Positions 45,484 to 57,556 of a stretch of 64,000 bases of DNA are shown piece by piece. Position numbers and translations under genes: made by a program. The notes beneath the pieces were generated by a model, which had not been told where the DNA came from, did not search any database, and saw only the letters and a program-made list of their open reading frames with translations. How positions within the stretch are numbered: the stretch's first letter is position 1; every line of letters begins with the position of its first letter. Origin of the DNA: Haematobia irritans (taxonomy: Eukaryota > Arthropoda > Insecta > Diptera > Muscidae); contig NC_134397.1 in NCBI RefSeq assembly GCF_050003625.1, forward strand, positions 224,254,537 through 224,318,536, in the 5' to 3' direction.

Positions 45484-46119
45484 CTGCAAAAAAGCGTCGC
45501 CAAAAAAGAAGTGAAAATGGTTTTTTTTGGGTCCGGAAGTGGTGCAAAATTGGCGGAGAAGCGATGAATGTACTAGGAACTCGTCATATAATGAATGTCC
45601 ACCGTTTCAACAGCCATTGCAATAAATTCGCATCACTTCTTACGGTGTGATCCGAATTCAGAGTTTTGAATGTGAATTAAAAAATTGTGTGATCTTTTCC
45701 CAAATAAATAATTTTTATTTATTCGTTTTTTATTTGATTTTTGGTCGACCATTTGTTAGAATTATATAAATATTTATAAAGACCTCGAACTTCATGAAAC
45801 ATTAATTTATAATAATTTTTATATTTTTTTTATGATTTTTAATTCATTCTAACGCTTGTTTGAATATTTTCTAAAATTATCGATTTTTCTATAATGGATT
45901 TAGCATTTTTGTGGCAAAATTTGAATAATTGTTACCATTTTGTTTATTCTTACTCTTTTTTAAACTATTTGAAAAAAGAAAACAAAAATTACGCATTAAA
46001 ATATGAAAAAAACTGAAGTAAAAAACTTCCTGTGTAATATAATTAACTTCTTTGTGAGGACATTTTTGGAAGTGCTTTTAAAGTTGTGCCTTCAAAACAA
46101 ATCCCAATTTTTTTGCTGG
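45484..46119 (+). mobile_element. CCCAGC-family MITE, diverged
   Basis: Starts GCTGCAAAAAAGCGTCGCC and ends TTTTTTTGCTGG. Same internal phrases as 17614, with an extra AT-rich stretch near 45710-45800. Confidence 0.7.
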
Positions 46120-46292
46120 AAAAAATGTGGAACTACTTTTAGTTGCTTTATTATATATTATTTTGATGTCTATTTTTTTATTCTTTTTTATGAAATAAAA
46201 CAATAATTGAACCTATAAGTTCAGTCAATAAATTTTTATCTAGGGGGGCTATAGCCCCCCCTAGGAAAATTGACTAGCTACACTAATGCATA

Positions 46293-46520
46293 CACTGATA
46301 GAAAAAGTTTCGTTATATTAACGAAATGTTTCATTAAAAGTGAGCCAATGAAACAAATTCGTTAATACAATGAAATTTTTCGTTATTATTACGAATTTTC
46401 TGTTAATCAACGTAACGTTTCGTACTGTTAACGATTTAATTCATTGTGTTAATGAAAAATTTTCATTATATCAATGAACAATTTTCGTTAGCTCAATTTT
46501 AATGAAATTTTCTTTGTGTG
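46293..46520 (-). mobile_element. CAC-ended MITE, type f, TA duplication
   Basis: Ends CACTGATAGAAAAAGTTTCG and (minus) CACACAAAGAAAATTTCATT; 228 bases; TA at 46291-46292 and 46521-46522. Confidence 0.75.
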
Positions 46521-46879
46521 TATGAAAGGTTGCAAATGGATCATTTGAACTAGAAACGGACACAGGATTTTATTTCGGGGGCCCCAAGATTTTTTTTAAT
46601 TTTACTCAGTTTGCTTAAGATATTTTTCTACAATTGCAAAATCAAATACAGAAATGGTGAAGATAATATATATCACCATTTTACCAAAAAACTACCTTTT
46701 TGTTCTTTTTCTTCCAAAATTTTATTTCTATACAAAATTTTATTTCCATAGAAAATCAAACGTGTATTTCTATAGAAAATGTATGAAGTACCTTTTTGCA
46801 AGATCTACCAAAACATCAAAAATTCTATCAATTCAATCAATTTTTTGAGAAATTTAAATATAAATAAGGAATATTTGGA

Positions 46880-47160
46880 GACGAAAGCATCATAATTTGG
46901 TGACAAGAGCCAGAAAAATATTGGCAACACTGCTTGGCGTTATACAACTTCCCAATAGTGATGGCACTTTTGCGACCAGTTTTGGATATCGTATACGACT
47001 GTTTTCGACGTGGTGGGGATTCTCTGAAGCGCCGTCAAATTCAGAAAATGTTGACAGGATAATGAAAAAACGTCCAGTATTGACTTTGCCGTCTTGGGTG
47101 GCAAAGTGGACGGAAATATCATAGACCCAGCTATATGACTTCGTTCTTTCTTCAACTTTC
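46880..47160. repeat. uncharacterised dispersed repeat, copy 1
   Basis: The segment from about 46930 to 47060, 'cgtatacgactgttttcgac' included, is the reverse complement of 51165-51285. Both orientations have an open frame over part of it but no domain. Probably part of an unidentified mobile element. Confidence 0.5.
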
Positions 47161-48102
47161 TGGGCCTGTTCATGCTAACCCCCTTGGGTTTCTCTTACAT
47201 TCGTGCAAACATTTTCAAATGAAAAATATAATGGAACAGAGGATTCCTGTCACATCAGAAAAGTGAACTTTTGTTTATTTGCCTTTGGTGCAAGCAATTC
47301 TTGTAAATTGTTTACTTGGTTCCATTTCTTCAAGAGATGTCCAACTTCAATTTCTTTATTTTCTTCCCATTTCCTCTTCGATTTGCTCCACCATAGTCCA
47401 TTCACATTTCCAAAATAATGTCAAAAGGATACAAGTGAAATGTATAACATTGAGTGTTCTTTACCCCCCCAAAGAATAAGGAGCCTTGAAAAAGAAATCC
47501 TAACAGCGTAGACAATAAAATCTAAAACTTGCACACAGATGCTAGAATAGCCAGTCAGCTAAACCAGAAGCAACCAATGGTTCCACAACAATGGTCAGAT
47601 AGGTCAAGTGGTATTGCTGTTTATCGAGAGTACACATGCAACAAATGCAATTGTGTGCTGCAGAATTAAATTCAAACAAAATGAGGTAAACCAAGGACGA
47701 AGACAAGATTGAAATTTTCGAATTATTGAAGAAATGTAAGCAAAAGACTTCCAAGCAAAGTAAATATTAAACTCAACGAAATTCTATCTTAAATTTTCAA
47801 TGAAATACATAGTTAACTTTTACATGGAAAAAATTAGCTTTTGGGGTACTATATAGGTCACATCTTAAGATATATATTATAGTTCATGGATGATATGTAA
47901 TGCAGCAATGTAAATCGCTATATTCTTTCATTTGTTTAAATGCTAGTGTTCACAAGCAAAACGTGTCGGGAATAAGATCGAAATTTAGAACCTGTTTGCC
48001 CGAATTGATCTCCTTTGGAACGAATTAAGGCCATCAAATGACCGACAAAGCCATCACAGGTTTTGTCGTCTTGAGATGATCGACACTTTTTGAGTGCCTA
48101 CC
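47161..48102. other. intergenic, no gene
   Basis: Nothing recognised; short open frames without domains. Confidence 0.3.
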
Positions 48103-48105
48103 TTA

Positions 48106-48346
48106 TGCGCTAAACAGACTATGAGTTATTCCGGACGACAGTGCTCGTGTCGAACATATCCCATATATTGTGCACATTATAAGTTAAGTCCGAAGGCATA
48201 ATCGATACTGCTGCATATTTATGGGATCGATAACACAATTACCGATTATTTAGTCATCGCCGACAAGTCGTATCGATCTGACACACTGTAAAATTCTTTA
48301 CAAACACTACATTCCGTCCGGAATAACTGATAGTCTGTAAAGCGCA
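48106..48346. mobile_element. PIF/Harbinger-type MITE, intact, TTA duplication
   Basis: 241 bases with long inverted ends, TGCGCTAAACAGACTATGAG and (minus) TGCGCTTTACAGACTATCAG; TTA at 48103-48105 and 48347-48349. Confidence 0.85.
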
Positions 48347-48353
48347 TTACTCT

Positions 48354-48390
48354 CCCTTGGACATGTGCCCTAGGCGCATATGTCCAAGGG
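48354..48390. repeat. 37-bp near-perfect palindrome
   Basis: CCCTTGGACAT and ATGTCCAAGGG are exact inverted arms around GTGCCCTAGGCGCAT, itself nearly palindromic about CCTAGG. It lies 5 bases past the MITE duplication. Confidence 0.9.
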
Positions 48391-48504
48391 TTTAGATCTG
48401 GAAATTTGGTGGCTATTGTGCGGTAGAAAGGATACGTAGAACTTTTTAAGCCATTCTTGAGTCCTGTTGGCCAAAATGTTTGCCCTCCCTGAGCTTTAAT
48501 ACTG

Positions 48505-49682
48505 CACACAGAAAACAGATTGGTTGGAAATCTGTTGTACTAACGAAAATTCTACATTCAGAGTTATGTATTAGTTCTGCCAATCTATTTACTTGGATCA
48601 CAAGCATTTTTTTGTTCTTAATGCCATTTGGCTATAATTTCAATAGATTTTCGGTTGTAATTGAAAATAAATGATTGTAGCAACTAAATATCTCTCTTTT
48701 GAAAAATTTTATTTGAATTCGATTGATATGACCTACCTTAAATAAATTTCGTAACTCTCATTTAGTAGTCCTCACTGATATATGGTAGTCTCAGCCGAAT
48801 GCCTTTTGATGAATTTCTCAAATGACATTTCTATTTGAACAAATTATTTAATATTCAAATAAGGCATTTTTATTTGTTTTACATTAAAACTAAAAACAGC
48901 GGAATTTTATGCTACATGTTGGCTTCACAACGAAAAGCATATACATAGTACATAGGATGACAATATGAACTGTGGATTTTAACTGTTCATGGCGCCTCCC
49001 GTTTTGTATCAGGTAATCGAAGATATGATACATTTGGGGATATGTCCTGGAGTTAGTTTTATTAACTCCAACATGGATACCCGTATGTACCCGTAACTTT
49101 CTAATTTATTTGTTAATATCCATATAATAATGGCCTATTTCTAAGGTATGTGACATTATGTACTCTGGAGACAACTTTGAGCAGAGCAATCAACTCGGAG
49201 TAACCAGTGATTTGGTTCTGGTGGTTATGAAGCTACATTTCAGAGACGAAAGCAGTTGGATGTGGTAAATCTTACTAAATTAGACCGTCAAAAAATTTGT
49301 TTTTGCTCTAAGAATCTGGGTGTGGATACATTTTGATGCAATAAATAGAGATTCTAGACACATTTTTTATCTACTAATTACATACATTTAGCGTATTTAG
49401 AATTATTTGTACCACTATACCTATATGTAAATAAAATAAAATATAATATTTAACAATGAAGTAATTGATTTTTAAATATATTTTTAATTCGGTCATGAGT
49501 ATTATTTATGTTGGGCAACACAACAGAATGATGAATGTAGTCACAACCAAAACCATATGTAGTATTAGTTGTGTCGACCGAATCATTCGGGTGACACAAC
49601 TGCCAACTGATAGTAGCTGCAACTGCCAAAAGGAGGTTGGCAATAAATTCGGTTGTCACAACCAATCTGTATTCTCTGTGTG
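48505..49682. mobile_element. CAC-ended TIR element, type e (CACACAGA)
   Basis: Ends CACACAGAAAACAGATTGG and (minus) CACACAGAGAATACAGATTGG; GTTGTCACAACC-type words near the right end. Non-coding. The flanks read TG and TA, so no duplication is confirmed. Confidence 0.6.
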
Positions 49683-49915
49683 TATTTGGGACATTTCCAG
49701 ATAATATTCGGCATTTATTTTGACGCCATAGCCGATAAATACGTGCGGGAAGCGACTATTGGCCGTTACGGCGGTCCACACTATTGCCATTGACGGCGCT
49801 TGCGGTGTGGTAGCCACTCAAAAGCCACCCGTATTGCTAATGATGAAAGCAAGTTAGCAGGCGTACATCTCTCTACTTTGGCTTCCTCAAGCACAAAAAA
49901 ATTAACCTCCTTATT

Positions 49916-50197
49916 CACAAAAATTTTTTTTTGATTCATTTACGAAATTAATTGATCCAATTAACTATTTAATTGAAATGTCTTCAACCACAGAAATGAT
50001 AGTATCAATTAACAAATTAATTGAAAGTCAATTAAAATATATTGATCCAATTAGAAATTAATTGATACTATTAATTTTTGTGATTGATTTTTGTTTCGAT
50101 AAAAAAATTTGTTGAATCAATTAAATTTTTAATTGAATATGTTTTAAAACTCAATTAATACTTTAATTGGAAAAAATTTCGTGATTTTTTTTTTGTG
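49916..50197. mobile_element. CAC-ended MITE, type g (AATTAATTGA words)
   Basis: Starts CACAAAAATTTTTTTTTGA and ends CGTGATTTTTTTTTTGTG; AATTAATTGA is repeated through the element. The flanks show ATT on both sides (49913-49915, 50198-50200). Confidence 0.65.
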
Positions 50198-50439
50198 ATT
50201 CTTATTATTATCTAATATATGTTATGCCGTATGCCTATTTATACAATAAAATCACCGATTTTGTGTACATAAATCAATGATATAGGGTCAAAAGGTTTTT
50301 TAGAGCCAACAACATTATTCCCATAAAATTTGCAATGTCTCTTGAGCGAATTTACCAGATGCGTAGGCAAGGTATCCAATGCTTTACTTTCACATCCCTA
50401 TGTTCTTTCTTCAAAGCCTTTGTGTATTCGTTTTTTCTA

Positions 50440-50927
50440 TGAATTTTATTTCATTAAAAAAATTTTTCTAAATTTTATTTCTATAGAAAATTTTGTCAAA
50501 ATTTTATTCCAACAGGAAATTTTGTCAAAATTTTATTTCTATGGAAAATTTTGTCAAAAAATTTATTTTACTAAAAAAATTTTTGTCAAAATTTTATTTT
50601 ACTAAAAAATTTTTTTGTAAAAATTTTATTTTTATAAAAAAATTTGTCAAAATTTTATTTTGATAGAAAATTGTTGTCAAAATTTTACTTCTATAACATA
50701 ATTATATTTGTATAGACAATTTTATAAAAATTTTATTTCTATAGAAAACTTTGTCAAAATCTTATTTCTACAGCAAAATTTGTCAAAATTTTATTTCTAT
50801 CTATTTTAATATTTTATTTCTATAGAAAATTTGATCAAAATGTTATATCTATGTAAAATTTTGTTTCTACAGAAAATTTTGCCAAAATTTTATTTCTATA
50901 GAAAATGTTGTTAAAATTTTATTTCTA
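50440..50927. repeat. TTTCTATAGAAAATTTTGTC minisatellite, large array
   Basis: About 14 units of 30-38 bases with drift, as at 3520-3945. Confidence 0.85.
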
Positions 50928-51165
50928 AAGGTTGGATAAAATTTCAAGGGCCGATGTTGATTTTGAATAAAACACAAACTATTTAGGATATTATTGTAAT
51001 TTTATTTTATTATGATATATTGATATTACTCAATTATGTATGGAACAAAATATCGGCCAAATGGGCGCCGCGACCTCGGTGGCACAACTTCATCCGATGG
51101 TCCAAATTTTCGATGACGCTGAGGAATAATGGAGGTTCTATGCCGTTAATGTGCCGAATTCCCTG
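50928..51165 (-). pseudogene. DD41D (rosa-like) mariner: 3' end and transposase C-terminus
   Basis: The terminal repeat AAGGTTGGATAAAATTTC then GGGCCGATGTTG matches the other end of the family at 61343. On the minus strand the reading IRHINGIEPPLFLSVIENL continues to DHRMKLCHRGRGAHLADILFHT and a stop near 51034, the C-terminal part missing from the copy at 60603. Confidence 0.7.
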
Positions 51166-51288
51166 CCAACATTTTTGGAATTTGACGACACTTCTGGGAA
51201 TCTCCACCACGTCGAAAACAATCGTATACGATATCAAAAACTCGTCGGAAAAGCGCCGTCACTATTGAGAAGTTGTTCCACGTAAAAG
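51166..51288. repeat. uncharacterised dispersed repeat, copy 2
   Basis: Inverted relative of 46930-47060; shares 'caccacgtcgaaaaca' and 'cgtatacgatatc'. Confidence 0.5.
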
Positions 51289-51607
51289 TTACCACAAAAA
51301 GGTTTCGCATGAGTGCAATTATTAGGTGTCTTTTTTAATCAATTTATAACGACGCCAACAGGAGCCCCTTCAAAGTGTTAGACAAGGTCCGCTAGAAAGG
51401 ATCGTTTAGGTGAGTTTAAAAAGGGTCTAAAAAGTGAATTTTAGGGGAATTGAAAAGGAGTCGTTATGGTCAAGTAAAACGATTGTTTTGATTTTTATTA
51501 ATTTGAATAAAAATAGATTTATTGCAATTTATACGAATAAACTCACATTGAACATAACGGTGTACCAGTACTTAAATTAAATATTATTTGTACTTCTAGA
51601 TTTCTTC

Positions 51608-51831
51608 TAAATATGGGTATTAAGTTCAAGTTTAGCCGCTAAAATCAAAAGCAAATCAGTAAAAAATAATAAAGTTATAACTATTAGATGCAAATCTTAT
51701 TATAACTTGATGGGGAACAGTCCAAAACAACTTTTCGTAAAGTTTATATTCTTTAAAATTGGTTATTAAAGAAAAGTCATTTGACAAAATGGCTAATGGC
51801 AGAACGGCTAAACTCGAACTTAATACTCACG
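51608..51831. mobile_element. TTAA-type MITE (TATTAAGTTCRAGTTTAGCCGC)
   Basis: GGTATTAAGTTCAAGTTTAGC at the left and its inverse at the right (GCTAAACTCGAACTTAATAC), with TTAA after the right end (51832-51835). Left TTAA mutated to CTAA. Confidence 0.65.
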
Positions 51832-52141
51832 TTAAGGCTGTAGCATATAATATGATAATGAGATTTTTTTTAAAATGTATATAATTTTTAAAAACGAATT
51901 TATCGTTGTATTGATGCTGCTAAATATACGAATCGAAATGGACCATGATTTGACGTTTTGAAAAATTTGCTTTAATTTTTGTTTTTACGGCTAATTAAGC
52001 GATCTCTCGCATGAAGAACATGCTGCTGACATACTCTGTTGATGTCCGTGATTGTACAATGTGTATATTTTAAGTTGCAGATATCTAAGTAAGAAAGCAA
52101 AACATTAGTACGTTTTTAAGTAAAAAGAGTAATCAACAAAC

Positions 52142-54438
52142 CTTTAATTATTTTGAATGAAACGAAATTTTGTATATTTGGTTTAGTTGGCGTTCCACGC
52201 CATGTTAGATTTACTGCTAGTTTGTCGCTTATCACAGATTTAATTGCGGCTCGCATAAAGGAAGGCATATCACTTCCCCCAACACGTTGTATTAAATTTT
52301 TCTGAAAATGCATAAATATTAAATAAATTAATATTATCGCTACAAAAACTACACCTAAAAAGAGAATGTAGGTTTATAGTAGAAAAGTTTTACTAAAATA
52401 TTTTAGCAATTCCACATGATATGATTAAACAAATTTAAATTTTTATACCCTGCGCCACACTGTGGAACAGGGTATTATAAGTTAGTGCATATGTTTGCAA
52501 CACCCAGAAGGAGACGAGATAGACACATGGCGTCGTTGACAAAAATGCTTAGGGTGGGCTTCTGAGTCGATATAGCCATGTCCGTCTATCCGTGAACACA
52601 TTTTTGTAATCAAAGGATTAGGTCGCAGTTTAAGCCCAATCGACTTCAAATTTGGCACAAGTATGTGTTTTTGGTCAGAATAGAACCCTATTGATTTTGG
52701 AAGGAATCGGTTCAGATTTAGATATAGCTCCCATATATATATTTCGCCCGATATGCACTTATACGGCCCTAGAAGCCAGAGTTTTACCCCAATTTGGTTG
52801 AAATTTTGCACTAGGAGTACAATCGGTAGTATAGTGAAATGTGCAAAATTTTGTTGAAATCGGTTCAGATTTAGATATAGCTCCCATATATATATTTCGT
52901 CCGATATGAACTTATGCGGCTTAGAAGACAGAGTTTTACCCCAATTTGGTTGAAATTTTGCACTAGGAGTATAATTGGTAGTATAGTCTAGTGTGCCAAT
53001 TTTTTTTTTTTTGAAATCGGTTCAGATTTAGATATAACTCCATATATATATATATTTCGTCCGATATGAACTTATGCGGCATAGAAGCCAGAGTTTTACC
53101 CCAATTTGGTTGAAATTTTGCACTAGGAGTACAATTGGTAGTATAGTCTAGTGTGCCAATTTTTTTTGAAATCGGTTCAGAGTTAGATATAACTCCCATA
53201 TATATCTTTCGTCCCATATGAACTTATACGGCCATTAAAGCAAGTGTTTTACCCCAATTTGGTTGAAATTTGCACTAGGAGTACAATTGGTAGTATAGTC
53301 ACGAGTGCAAAATTTGATTGAAATCGGTTCAGATTTAGATATAGCTCCCATATATATCATTCGCCCGATATGCATTTATACGGACCTAGAAGCCAGAGTT
53401 TTACCGCAATTTGGCTGAAATTTTGCACTAGGAGTACAATTAATAGTTAAGTCAAGTGTGCTAAATTTTATTGAAATCGGTTCAGATTTAGATATAGCTC
53501 CCATATATAGCTTTCACACGATTTGCAGTCATATGACAACAGAGACAATTTTTTTTCTCCGATTAATTTGAATTTTTGCACAGGGAGTAGAATTAGCTTT
53601 GTAACTATGTGTGCCAAATTTGACTGAAATCGGTTTGGATTTAGATATAGCTTCCATGTACATATATGTTTTTCTGATTTAGGTAAAAAGGGTCAAAATA
53701 CCAACATTTTCGAGTTTAAGTTCGAGTTTAGCCGCTAAAATCGAAAACGAATCAGTAAATACAATGTAATATTAGAGAAAAGTAACCGATTTCAGTGGCT
53801 CAACTCAAACTTAATACTCACCTTAACACTGTGTTTTCTTTTGTTTTAGAAAATGTCATATTTCGAAGCAGAAATTGGAGTTTAAAATGCAAAATTTAAA
53901 TTAAATTCCATAATTTTCAAAAATGTATGAACTCCTTTGTGCGAATGTGAAATGTAGTGCAATTGAGTACTTAATTTTTATTGAATTTTTTCTGATTTTT
54001 AGTTCATGCAATTCAATTAAGGAAAATTTTCCCTCATTTGGCGAAATGTAACTAAAATCAACAATTTTATGAATTAAATTTAAGTTAAATCTAATTCGTT
54101 GAAATTTTTTTGAAGGTACTACTTATTAAAAATAATTCTATTGAATCTTACCAATTGGGATTTAACGTCCTCATCTAAGAGAAGTTGGTCATCGAACTCT
54201 TTTAGTAGGTTTAACGAACAAATTGGAAGTGTCGGGAGGAGAGAGGTATCCGAGCTCCCAGGTTGGGACAATCGATTTTGCTTCACCTCATGCTTAAGAG
54301 CAATAATTTCCTCGGTTAAAACTCCAATTATTTTTCTATTTGTCTCTTCCAATTTTTTAAACTCTATTTTCATAGTCCGCATCTCATGTATTAATAGCTG
54401 TTGTGAGGTCTGGTCTTCCATTTCATCTAACACGATAT
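52142..54438 (-). CDS. DUF4806-type protein gene, two internal exons (partial)
   Basis: Upstream exon 54438-54152: acceptor TTTTAG and donor GTAAGA. Downstream exon 52301-52142: acceptor TTTTCAG, probable donor GTTTGT. Joined in phase 0 they encode a coiled-coil-like stretch (IEFKKLEETNRKIIGVLTEE), a Ser/Pro linker, then LNLLKEFDDQLLLDEDVKSQL followed by KNLIQRVGGSDMPSFMRAA and an end rich in W-R-G-T-P-T-K-P. This pattern (LxxFDxxL, then xGGxD, then WxGxxxxxxFxxFK) is that of the insect DUF4806 domain (PF16064); function unknown. If the last donor is not used, the frame ends eight codons later at 52116. The first exon(s) are not identified. The 1850-base intron holds a HINE-like element and a MITE. 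Confidence 0.65.
52441..53709 (+). mobile_element. HINE-like family 1 element in the DUF4806 intron, 3'-truncated
   Basis: 5' block TATACCCTGCGCCACACTGTG, then seven modules; cut near 53709 where a TTAA-type MITE follows. It is in antisense orientation to the gene. Confidence 0.75.
53710..53822. mobile_element. TTAA-type MITE, short
   Basis: AAGTTCGAGTTTAGCCGCTAA at the left; CTCAAACTTAATACTCACC then TTAA (53823-53826) at the right. Confidence 0.6.
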
Positions 54439-54870
54439 CTAAAATCAGAATTTGTTTTTGAAATTATTAGTGAAACAATTTTGGAAGCAATTTGTGGTAA
54501 GCATGTTTATAAAAATTCAACTCAGCATCCAGTTTATAAAAAGTCATATATGAATCGAAACTCAATTGGAGTTTTAACTAAGATCATTATAGCATGACTT
54601 CTGTTGAGGAATCGGTTGTGAAAGGTGTATTTATGCATTTATTGGCAGTATTTAAAATCTATGCATACTTCAATCACAAAATGAAGGCTAACCTTTTGTC
54701 CGAAAAGGAATCAATTCTGCAAAAACTGAAAAAAGTTATTTCTTCTTGTTTCATAACCTGATTGGAATTGATCCAATGAAAACATTTATAATATTTAATT
54801 TTCGGAGTTATTAAAGAAAAGTACCTTTATTTAGAAATTTTCGTTTGTATATTATTTTCTATTTTCACCG
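54439..54870. other. presumed intron or upstream sequence of the DUF4806 gene
   Basis: Directly upstream of the acceptor at 54440; no further exon could be identified. Confidence 0.3.
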
Positions 54871-54874
54871 TTAA

Positions 54875-55085
54875 GCTAGGTATTAAGTTCGAGTTTAGCC
54901 GCTAAACTCGAAAATATTCTATAAAAGCAGAATAAAAGCATAACTGTTTTTGTCAAATTTTATTAAAACATGGTAAGAAATAATCTAGAATAACAATTGA
55001 AAATGTTTATTTTTTCCAAAATGAATTATTAAAGAAAGGTAACCGTGGACAAATAGTGTTTTAGCGCGATAATTTGATCTCGGCC
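54875..55085. mobile_element. TTAA-type MITE with both TTAA flanks
   Basis: 211 bases; TTAA at 54871-54874 and 55086-55089; left end GCTAGGTATTAAGTTCGAG, right end with TTAGCGCG and GATCTCGGCC. Confidence 0.65.
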
Positions 55086-55390
55086 TTAAAGCCGAAATTA
55101 GTACTATTATACTATTGTTATTAATGTCTGTTGAAAACGACTGTTTCTATTTAAAATGTGATTTTTACCCATCTGTGTTGTTGTTGTAGCCCTTTGGAGT
55201 TGGAATTCCCGTGTTTATAGGGAAATAGGCATACTCCAAATCCCATTTGGAGTATTTGGAGTATCTGTGTTGATTTAAACAACTGACGTACGTTTCGTGT
55301 TTTGTTTCACTGGCGGTGTTGCCCAAAGATTATCTATTTCCCAAGATGTACATATCGCTTGTTCTTTCTTGCCGATAGGTGGATGAGTTC

Positions 55391-55805
55391 ATGTTCAAAC
55401 CAAAGACAATCAAAGAGGAAGACATGAATTGGGCTTTGATAGTGTTAGTGACAAGAACCAGAGATTAGCCCCATACTTGTAGGAGAAGCACTTCGAACTT
55501 ACTGGTTTGATGTAGACAATTTTTATTTTGCTATTTTCTCGAAAGTTCCCGAAAATTTCTCTGTTGATAGCACTAAATTATTAATAAAATGTTTCATAAA
55601 GTGTTTTGGTTCTTTTAAAAGTTAAAAAAATTGCTAAAATAAGCGAATTAGATTTTGTTACGAATGCAAAATTAAAAGAGAAACCGAAAAAAAGTTGTAA
55701 CTACTTATCGAACATGTATGGGGCTAATCTCTGGTTCTTGAGAAAAAAGAATAACAACATGCCCATTTCACGTCTTCTTCTTTGATTATGTTTGGTTCAA
55801 ACATG
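55391..55805. repeat. long foldback with about 90-bp arms
   Basis: 'caagaaccagagattagccc' at 55452 occurs inverted at about 55718-55737, and 'catgttcaaaccaaagacaa' at 55391 occurs inverted near 55786-55805. The arms are imperfect, with a loop of about 230 bases. Confidence 0.75.
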
Positions 55806-55863
55806 TATGAAAGTATTTATTTGGATTTCGGTATGATATTTACGAAAGAAAGGAGGAAGCAAA

Positions 55864-57556
55864 AGTTATGAAAATTTGTCGATGGTTAAATTTAATAGGT
55901 AGGTCTGTTCCCCAATGTATGCGGTTAAAATGTTGGTCAATTGAAAGTTGGTGTGGAAGGAAATTTTCCCATCAATTATGTACAGGTAAGTTGACACCAA
56001 GGCTTAGAAGAAATTTTATCTAACAAGCTTCCATTTCTTTCATTAGGTTCACTAAATGCTTTATTAAATAATGGCAGTGCCTTAAATATTATGCAAAGCA
56101 CAAATCGACATTCAGCTGAAATCTTAAGTGTTCCAAATGACTTTGAACCCGAAATGGGACCAAGTACTTCAATGGCTACAGGTCAAACTACAGCAGCCCA
56201 AGAGCAACAACATCATTTATCAGCTGCTAACATTAGTCAAAACACTTCGCCGCAACAAAATCAATCTCAGTAGGCATCAAACACTGCGGCATCAACACCG
56301 CGCCATAATGTTTTGTGTGTGCAACAGAACATCCCACCTTCTTTGCCTTGGGGCTATTTGGCTTTGTACCCATACAAACCACGAAAGAACGATGAATTGG
56401 AATTGAAAAAAGGTTGTGTTTATATGGTAACTGAAAGATGTTTGGATGGCTGTTTTAAAGGCAAGAATTGGAAAGATGTGAGTGGAATATTTCCGGGAAA
56501 CTATGTGACACCCTTAAGAGCCAGGGATCAACAGCAACTAATGCATAGTTGGAAGTTAATTCCACCTGCAAATTGTGCCACCATATCGAGCCATATGCAG
56601 ATGAGTAATCACACATTTAGCGGTAATCCAACACTACAACAACAATCAAATTATTCATCTTCAATGCGTCACGATTTGGAGAATATAAACGCCCGTCTTA
56701 CCTTGGCAAATTTAACACCTCCCCAAGCATTGCCGCCTGATCTACCACCACATCATATGGGGGCAAGCACTGGAAATTCAAACATTCTACAACAAAATTT
56801 GTCTTCAAAGGAAACACGGATAAAGAAGCCCTCAAAGAGAAGCCAACAACTACAGGTTGTATTTCATCCTCATCATCATCATCGACATCAACATCATCCG
56901 CTTCGGCGGGATTGGAAAAAACTTTTAAACGCACATAAAATCAAGATCAAACTCGCCAGGGGCAGCAATAGTGGCTGCTTCAGCATTCCACAGCAAACAC
57001 AAGTAAACCTACGCAGCAGCAACACCAACAATCACAAAGCGGAACACAACAACTCACATCAACAATTACTCCAGTGCATGTTAGGTAACTTTCTCTACCC
57101 ATATAAAGTTAATATTACAATCTTTAATTTTTCTTTTTGTTACATCTCCAGGTCCGGCTCTTGTCCCAGTCAAATTTTGCAAAACACCCCCAATGATCGC
57201 AACCGTATTCATAATGAAAATAAAGATGAATCATCTATAGCTAAAGTCCAACACCAGCAGCCACCGCAAGCGGGCTACGGTTCTCAACGCATAAAAACTG
57301 CAAAAGAAAGACCATCTTTAGAAAAGTAAATGTAAAAATATTTTGATTTTATAAACTAATTTTTTTTGCTTTTAACAGTTCACGACTTCAATTGATTCTA
57401 CATTACGCACTATTTATGCTAATCACATACAACAGCAATCGAATGTTATGCCTAACAAATGTGGCCAACAATTGCAACAAACAATCCCCCAGCGGCTACG
57501 GTCATACATCGTAACTCTCACTCTTTGGATGCCTCGAATCTTTCGCAAATCCTATT
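55864..57556 (+). pseudogene. POSH: POSH (multi-SH3 E3 ubiquitin ligase) pseudogene, truncated at both ends
   Basis: POSH is a RING plus four-SH3 scaffold of the JNK pathway; only its middle is here. In order: the end of one SH3 (GNFPINYVQ, near 55950-55987) with a GTAAGT donor at 55988; an exon from 56047 with NRHSAEILSV; a TAG at 56271 in the same frame; and the next SH3 (ALYPYKPRKNDELELKKG ... GIFPGNYV, 56365-56505). Then follow a Ser-rich region, an intron (57088-57151, GTAACT to CTCCAG) joining VHV-R-SGSCPSQ, and segments YGSQR and HRNSHSLDAS near 57510-57545. The SH3 tryptophan is changed to Cys (DGCFKG). At least four frame changes lie between 56815 and 57500. The RING and last SH3 are absent. 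Introns remain, so it is a decayed DNA-level duplicate and not a retrocopy. Confidence 0.78.

Noticed and set aside
26205..46520. piRNA cluster
   Set aside because: Dense nested transposons fit such a locus, but most elements lie in mixed orientation and sequence alone gives no transcription evidence.
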